Positions 58,101-64,000 of a stretch of 64,000 nucleotides of DNA are shown here, one piece after another. Where the stretch lies: contig CM055879.1 of the NCBI GenBank assembly GCA_029582165.1, positions 37,295,330 to 37,359,329 on the forward strand. The letters run 5' to 3'. Each line of letters opens with the position of its first letter. The first letter of the stretch is position 1. Source of the stretch: Portulaca oleracea (Eukaryota > Streptophyta > Magnoliopsida > Caryophyllales > Portulacaceae). Made by a program: the position numbers and the translations under genes. The notes below the pieces were generated by a model. The model saw nothing but the letters and a program-made list of their open reading frames with translations, ran no database searches and was not told the origin of the DNA.

Positions 58101-60047
58101 GGGTTGACTACACCACTTCATCACAATATTATTAAGAGATTTTCTACGATAGTTGAATTTTCAACTATGGTAGTTGAAATGTAAAATATCCCTAAAATAT
58201 ATTTTTAAGAAAGTCGAAATTGTTATATATTGATTAAAGAACTTATTACAAAAAGTAATCCTTTTTGTTGAAATATAACTTTTTACAAAATTTAATATTT
58301 GAAGGATTTTCTACCAAATTTGGATTTTTTTCAACTATCATAGTTGAAAGTGTAAGTATCATTAATTCTACTATAAAAAAATTAATATTAAAATATATTG
58401 ATGAAAGTAAGTTATTACAAACGGTTAATCCTATTTAATGAGATATAAATCTTTTAATATATGTAATTTATTTTTTATAAATTAATAGTTATGCAATTTT
58501 CAACTGCCATAGTTGAAAATTATTTCTGGTAGAATTTTCATATTATTAATGTATACTTAATCATTGACATTTATTAATGATAGCTACTGGTCCTATATAT
58601 AATTCAGAGTATAGATTTTAAATATTCCAATCGAATTACTTGGACATAAATGACATGATGTGTCACCAAATGTATACCATCCATTTCCTATGCTACCCAA
58701 AAAAAAAAAAAATCTTTTACCTTCATTTTGTTATCATTAGCCTTAAAGTCTTCGTCTTGAAAGTTAAGGGTTTAAGATTTAGGATAAATATTTAAAGGGA
58801 AGAAATAAATTGTTTACCCGATAAAAAGAGTGTGATAAGTAATTTCATGGGATAATAATTAAATTTTGAGAACTTTTATGAAACGGAAGGAATATTATTT
58901 GATAAATTTTTTGATTTTTTCATAAAGATAAGTTTAGATTATTCAAATCGAACCTCTATTTCTAAGTTATATTATTAGTGACCTAAAGTGAGAGTGAAAC
59001 ATGAAACCCATCTCCACAAAAAGAAACTTGTGAGTGATGAGAATGGATCTCATGATCATAAGTTCCAACATGAAAATCCACAATGCATGATGTCAATGCG
59101 CTACTAGTTTGAAAGATTTGAGTATATTATTTTCTTTTTCTATTTAATCTATATGATCAAAGATTTGAGTTGACCTACAAATGATGCTTACCAAACCATT
59201 GAACCAAACCTTACTTTAAAGGATGAACGGAATAAGGTCAGTTAGGTCCAAAGTCAAGGATTTGAGAATCTTTGTCATTAAATAAAGTGCTAAACCTTTG
59301 CAAAATTTTGATACCTTCTTGAGTTTTACCTAAACTTTCTTTATGCTTAAATTAAAGTCTGGATGTTGGAAAATCATTTTAAAAATTCTAACAATATGCT
59401 ACGCAAGTAAATAAAATCATCCGAGTCATTAATTACATGGTGTATGAATGACGTTTTAACATTTCATTAGAAAGATGCAAAATATATTGACCACTTTTAT
59501 TGTGAACTAAAATGGTCCTTGTGCAAAAAAGAGCTCATTTCCAGAAAAATATGTTATGGGGTCCTTTTAAAAAGTTATTAACCAAATTTTAGAGTTAATT
59601 TCAATTACTCGTCTAATAACTAGAGGAAGTAATTGAAAAAAGAATATCTTCTCTAATTAGGCTTAAAAATTATATTATGGTCCTTCATGTTATTGAAAAA
59701 TTATTATAAGGATCTTGTAATTTCATCAAAATATTGAACTCCACTCATTAAATATGCAATTAGCATTTTGAAATTTGGTTAACATTTCTTCTTTGTTGTT
59801 GTTGTTGCATATTTTAATGTGACTAATCATAGTAAAGTCAATCAAAAACTGAAAGTTGGACTGAAAACAAATTCGGGCCCAATTATGAAACATTCTGGCC
59901 CAATTATGAAACATTGGGCCAAGTTCGTTAGAAAAAGAAAGCCCAAAGATAAATTTTAGAAAAGGAGGACCCACCATCGTTTCTTTCTTAAAGTCTCCGC
60001 GTCCAAGTAGGCATAGCCAATAGCAATCCAGCATCCTTGTCACTTAT
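55164..60047. other. AT-rich intergenic region
   Basis: No confident gene. About 56135-56355 and 56430-56716 are hAT-like nonautonomous sequences (ends containing ACCGCAGAAAAAAACAGGGCC and CAAACAGGGTCTAA). About 58140-58545 repeats CAACTATGGTAGTTGAAA in both orientations. A minus-strand stretch at about 56836-57006 is denser in coding-like sequence and is listed separately. Confidence 0.4.
56836..57006 (-). pseudogene. Unidentified exon-like fragment
   Basis: After a T-rich acceptor-like GGTGCAG, the minus strand stays open for about 57 codons reading DVLADYEELVKHISVGDTT, ALGRPRRVHVLGATYL and so on to a stop at 56830. The composition is less AT-rich than the surroundings. I do not recognise the family. 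It could be a captured or stranded exon, or chance. Confidence 0.25.
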
Positions 60048-60066
60048 CCAATAGTTTTCCGCCACG
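60048..60066 (+). promoter_or_regulatory. ERSE-I element upstream of the UTR3-like gene
   Basis: CCAAT, nine bases (AGTTTTCCG), then CCACG: an exact match to the endoplasmic-reticulum stress response element CCAAT-N9-CCACG, bound in plants by NF-Y together with bZIP28/bZIP60. It lies about 260 bp before the ATG. The downstream gene encodes an ER nucleotide-sugar transporter, a family with members known to be induced by the unfolded protein response, which makes the site functionally plausible. Confidence 0.75.
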
Positions 60067-60324
60067 TATGGATTCAACGTCAGTCTCCTTTTCTTTTTTA
60101 ATTTTTTTCCTTTTCAGGCCAAACGGAACTCTAAAAACAAGTAAAGTCTACGCTCTAAACCCGCAATAAACCAAAGTGATTATTATTATTTTTTGTTTTT
60201 TTTTTCCCGGAGAAAAACCAGATTTGGTACTGGGTTTTTCTAACTGTTTGATCCGCGCTAACCGCCGCCGACGGCAGTTTCCGACTGGAAGAAGGGAGGT
60301 TTCCGGCGAAGAGAGACGCCGGAG

Positions 60325-63300
60325 ATGGAAGCTCATGCGTCGGGGTTCCGCCGTGTTCTGCTGTTGAGCTTCTGCGTCGCTGGTATTTGGGCTGCTTACA
60401 TTTCCCAAGGCCTTCTTCAAGAAAACCTGTAATCCTCTCTCTTATTACCTTTGCTTTCTCCTGCACTTTTCTTGATTCTAGGGTTGTGAGTTTGTTCCAC
60501 AATCGATTCAAATGTCGGTGCATGTTGTAGTTTCGTTATTTTGAATGATTTTGGGAGGGAGGATGCGTAGTTCAATTAGAATTTTGATCTAGAACTGTGG
60601 TGACTTGCGGAGCTGTGGATCTGATATTGATGCAAAAATTCGCAGGTCGACTAAGAGATTTGGACCGGATAAGAAGAGATTTGAGCACCTAGCATTTCTG
60701 AATTTGGCTCAGAATGTGGTCTGTCTAATATGGTCCTTCATCAGTAAGGATCTTGCTAATCTTATCTAAACAGTTGGTTTTGTTTGATATTGAGTTGTGT
60801 TATGCAGGGTTTAATGTGTTGATGTATTTGTTATTGGGGGCAGTGATTAACATATGGTCCAGGGGGAGCAAGGGAGGAGCTCCATGGTGGAGTTATTGGA
60901 GTGCAGGAATTACTAACACCATTGGACCAGCTATGGGCATTGAAGCTTTGAAGTACATCAGCTACCCTGCCCAGGTATTCCTTCAAATCAATCTTTCTGG
61001 TTTTGAATCTGAAAGTTGGTCTCTGCTTGTAGAATGTGTTACTTTCATGGTGCCAAATTATGGTTTTAAGGGGGGGAGAATGAGTTGGATTGTGTTGTTC
61101 TGATGGAGGGTGTTTTTGTGTAGGTCTTAGCAAAGTCATCCAAGATGATTCCAGGTGAGAATCACTGTCCTATTCCTGATGCCTTCATGTTTGTTTATGT
61201 TTTCAATTGCTTGACATTGTTCATTTTGTTGCTCATTGATCATTGAGTAAAAACACAATGGCACTTATGTTTAAGCATTGTACTTGGTCTTTCAACTTCT
61301 ACTGCATTAGGGGTTATAATTTAGTTGCCATTGTCTGTAGATGTTTGTATGTTTTCCCCTATGAATGAATTCATGCCCATTTGGATTACTTATTAGAATT
61401 GGATTCAGTCGCTTATTTTTCCTTGCTAATAGCTATGAATGGTTGCTTGTAACCTTATTTTTGTTGAGGGGAAGGATAGAGAGTAGGAACTCTAAACAGG
61501 GGCGATTAAATGTATTGTCCTCTTACATATTTGATCACCGTTACTGAGAGACAATTGTGGACTTGGGTTTATGGATAATTCAGAACAATGTTTAGTTTTG
61601 TAATCTTTGTTTTCACTGAACTGTCCATTGCTTGTTTAGGCTGTAAGAGATTGCCGTTGAAAACTTGTTCTTGCCTTTTTTTGATTTTCGCATGCTTCAA
61701 TCATGGAGTTGTAAGATACTAAAGGACTATTGTGAGTGAGAATTCCTTAGTAGCAACAATGAGTTCTCTTTAGTGCTTCTTATGTACATTTAGACTTTCA
61801 TACATTCTCTTTGTCTATCGTAATAGTCAGAAACCCTTTAACATTGTATAATCGGCTTAACTGCGCTTAAGTGCTGATTCATCATGGTAAAGATTTCTAA
61901 TTTTATTTTCTGTGACTTGCAGTTATGCTTATGGGCACTCTTGTGTACGGCATCAGATACTCGTTTTCAGAGTATATTTGCACGCTTCTGGTTGCTGGTG
62001 GTGTGTCTATCTTTGCACTTTCCAAGGTAAGAATTCACTCCGTTCTTTTATCATTTTACCTAGATCTTTTTCTCTGTTACTTGTATTATTCTGCATTCTT
62101 TGATTGCATTGCTTATCTCAACAATGCTTGTTAATTGTTATGAATTACAATCAAAATGCTAAAAACTCCTTGGTCTTCTGCTTTACAGACCAGTGCAAAG
62201 ACCATAAGCAAGCTGGCACGACCTAATGCTCCCCTCGGATATGGTCTCTGTTTCTTGAACCTTGCTTTTGATGGATTTACAAATGCTACACAGGATTCAA
62301 TAACAGCTAGGTACTACAGCATGCTTCCCCTCTCTTTTATTCTGTAGCTGTGTGTTTTCATCATAAAAGATGAAATTCTTTGCATTTTAGTTGAACAATA
62401 TGCATCGGGCAACATCTGTGTGTACAGAGTCCTTATTACTCCACAAAAAAGAAAAACCCTCCATAATGGATATTTGAGTTGTACACTGGGAAGTCCTATA
62501 ATCTATTCGCTCTGCTGTTATTGGAACCCTACTACTTATACCCATTTTGTACCTTATCAGCTATACTTCTTGGGAGCATAGTGAACCTTCACCCATTAGT
62601 TTCTATATATGAGATTGATTTGTCATTTTCTAGGGTTTTAAATAAGGATAGCTTGCTTGAGACCCCTGACTAACCCAAGATTTTAAAACCGTTCACTACC
62701 TACTACTCCATGTAAAAGAAGTGGAACAGGTTTAGAGATGCATTTTGCTTAAGCCCACTACAATCTAAGCTGAAAAAATAGACCCTCTTTCAGCTATACT
62801 GATTACAGACAAAACAATCGATATATAGTACATAGCATAAAAGGGCTTCCCAAGATGGAAATTTTCGACCAGTCTTCAATATAATTGTGTTCAAAAGGCT
62901 TAGAAATGCTGGGAATGAACCTCATCATTCATTCATCATGACATCTACTCAGGTACCCAAAAACAAGTGCTTGGGACATAATGCTGGGAATGAACCTATG
63001 GGGCACCATATACAACATGATCTACATGTTTGGTTACCCTCAAGCGAGCGGCTACGAGGCCATTCGGTTCTGCCAGCAGCACCCAGAAGCCGGGTGGGAC
63101 ATCCTCTTCTACTGCCTGTGTGGGGCCGTCGGTCAGAACTTCATCTTCCTAACCATCAGCCGGTTCGGGTCCCTGACAAACACAACCATCACCACGACCC
63201 GTAAGTTTGTGAGCATTGTGGTGTCCTCCCTCTTGAGTGGCAACCCGTTGTCGACGGTCCAGTGGAGCAGTGTTGTCATGGTGTTTTCCGGGCTGTCCTA

Positions 63301-63361
63301 CCAGATCTACCTCAAATGGCAGAAGTTGCAGAGATTGACGAAGAAGCGGAAAACTACCTGA
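60325..63361 (+). CDS. UTR3: ER UDP-galactose/UDP-glucose transporter 3 (UTR3-like)
   Basis: A multi-pass ER membrane antiporter of the UAA/NST family that brings UDP-glucose or UDP-galactose into the ER lumen, supporting glycoprotein folding control. Exons are 60325-60428, 60646-60743, 60844-60974, 61124-61154, 61923-62026, 62189-62310 and 62953-63361; all are GT-AG and the sum is 999 nt, or 332 residues, the family length. The start GFRRVLLLSFCVAGIWAAY and the conserved AFLNLAQNV, APWWSYWSAGITNTIGPAMG, AKSSKMIPVMLMG, LNLAFDGFTNATQDSITARY and KFVSIVVSSLLSGNPLS segments fit UTR3. Exon 3 starts after GGGGCAG, because only that acceptor gives the conserved MI-x-x-W-S. The C-terminus KKRKTT has Lys at -3 and -5, a KxKxx ER-retention signal. 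Exon 4 is only 31 nt. Confidence 0.95.
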
Positions 63362-64000
63362 ATGAAAGAAGTGAAGAGAGGAGGATAATATGTAGTGTAA
63401 TGGAGTTTTGTGAAACTTGCCACAAACTGTTGGTGATGAGGGTTAAATAGTGATTAGGATATATATAGAGAGAAAAGTGTAACTAACTGAGTGAGTTTAG
63501 ATGAGAAGCTCATTGATTTATGGAGGTAAGAGAGCCATCATTCTTTATGCAATGTAAAACGATGTAGAAATGCCATATGGATATGGCACCTGGCTGTGAT
63601 TTGGATTTCTGTTTTCAGAATGAAAGCTTGTTTGAGCTTTGCTTGCTTATTTTGAGACTCATGATGATTTGAATAGTTTTTTATCTTTAAAAGTATGTTA
63701 CCATAAATGAAATGCTCCTTGATCAATACCTAAAACATAATTAGTAATGATAGTAATAATGTCTCAAACAAGTATAGCTGTAGAATTTTTGAATAAAGAA
63801 GACTTATATTCCTTCCGTTCCGTTCCTTAATATTTGTCTCCTTTTCAATGCAAATTTCTCAATATATAATGATATAGTATGCGAAACTAATATCGCGAAA
63901 AATAGTTTCATAATTTTTTCAAAATTACCTTGTTAAAAACGGATATTGAAGTATTGCATTAAAGATCGTAAAAATTAGTTAAAATTATTAAATATTAAAA
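63362..64000. other. UTR3 3' UTR and flank
   Basis: Presumed 3' UTR to about 63.7 kb. At about 63810 a Stowaway-like left end (TATTCCTTCCGTTCC) begins and runs toward the window edge. Confidence 0.45.

Noticed and set aside
60753..61103. UTR3 exon 3 starting at the earlier acceptor GTTATGCAG
   Set aside because: It would insert RFNVLMYLLLGA before the conserved MI-x-x-W-S; the later GGGGCAG acceptor gives the family sequence and length.
1..64000. CRISPR arrays, bacterial operons, integrated viral genes
   Set aside because: No regularly spaced repeats of that kind, no prokaryotic gene organisation and no recognisable viral coding sequence; all firm genes are spliced plant genes.

Overview
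This is nuclear DNA of a flowering plant, most likely a eudicot. The genes are intron-rich with GT-AG introns, the intergenic DNA is AT-rich and full of small transposons, and the protein families are plant ones (RLCK-VII kinase, LRR pseudokinase, plant PQQ-fold protein). I cannot name the species.

Layout. 1-8.2 kb is AT-rich, with possible unidentified minus-strand exons, an RPA-like remnant and simple repeats. 9.25-12.78 kb (+) is a complete RAD6-type ubiquitin-conjugating enzyme gene (UBC2-like, 152 aa). 14.15-16.98 kb (-) is an LRR receptor pseudokinase of 740 aa. 17-24 kb is a MITE-rich spacer. 24.0-30.4 kb holds tandem cassettes of tRNA-Gly(GCC) and MIR395 hairpins; between them sits a small secreted cysteine-rich peptide gene (27301-27900, -) that a plain ORF search misses because it has two exons. 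33.2-34.6 kb is a Pack-MULE carrying pieces of OST48 and a PIN-LIKES gene. 36.65-36.80 kb is a tRNA-Gly/tRNA-Arg pair 8 bp apart. More MIR395 hairpins lie at 39.06 and 45.75 kb, flanking a PQQ beta-propeller gene (41.03-44.43 kb, -). 46.4-47.9 kb is a nest of foldback elements. 48.5-52.4 kb (-) is a PBL2/PBL3-type cytoplasmic kinase (420 aa). 53.75-55.15 kb is a second Pack-MULE of the same family with a frameshifted piece of a MOT1-type molybdate transporter. 60.3-63.4 kb (+) is a UTR3-type ER nucleotide-sugar transporter (332 aa) with an exact ERSE-I motif upstream.

The most interesting system is the MIR395 cluster. miR395 is the sulfate-starvation microRNA that targets ATP sulfurylase and SULTR2;1. 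Seven hairpins or remnants occur here. Four (29.13, 29.81, 39.05 and 45.74 kb) have both arms intact and a TATA box 55-100 bp upstream; a fifth (24.61 kb) has both arms and a weaker TATA. The repeating order is tRNA-Gly, minus-strand MIR395, plus-strand MIR395, so each MIR395 pair is divergent. This order appears in the 24-26 kb unit, the 28.7-30.4 kb unit and, stretched by insertions and the PQQ gene, in the 36.6-45.8 kb interval. Transposons with intact target duplications let the history be ordered: cassette duplication first, then a Stowaway insertion in one copy.

Apart from the MIR395 set, the neighbouring genes do not look like one pathway. All family names come from recognition of the translated sequence without database searches.
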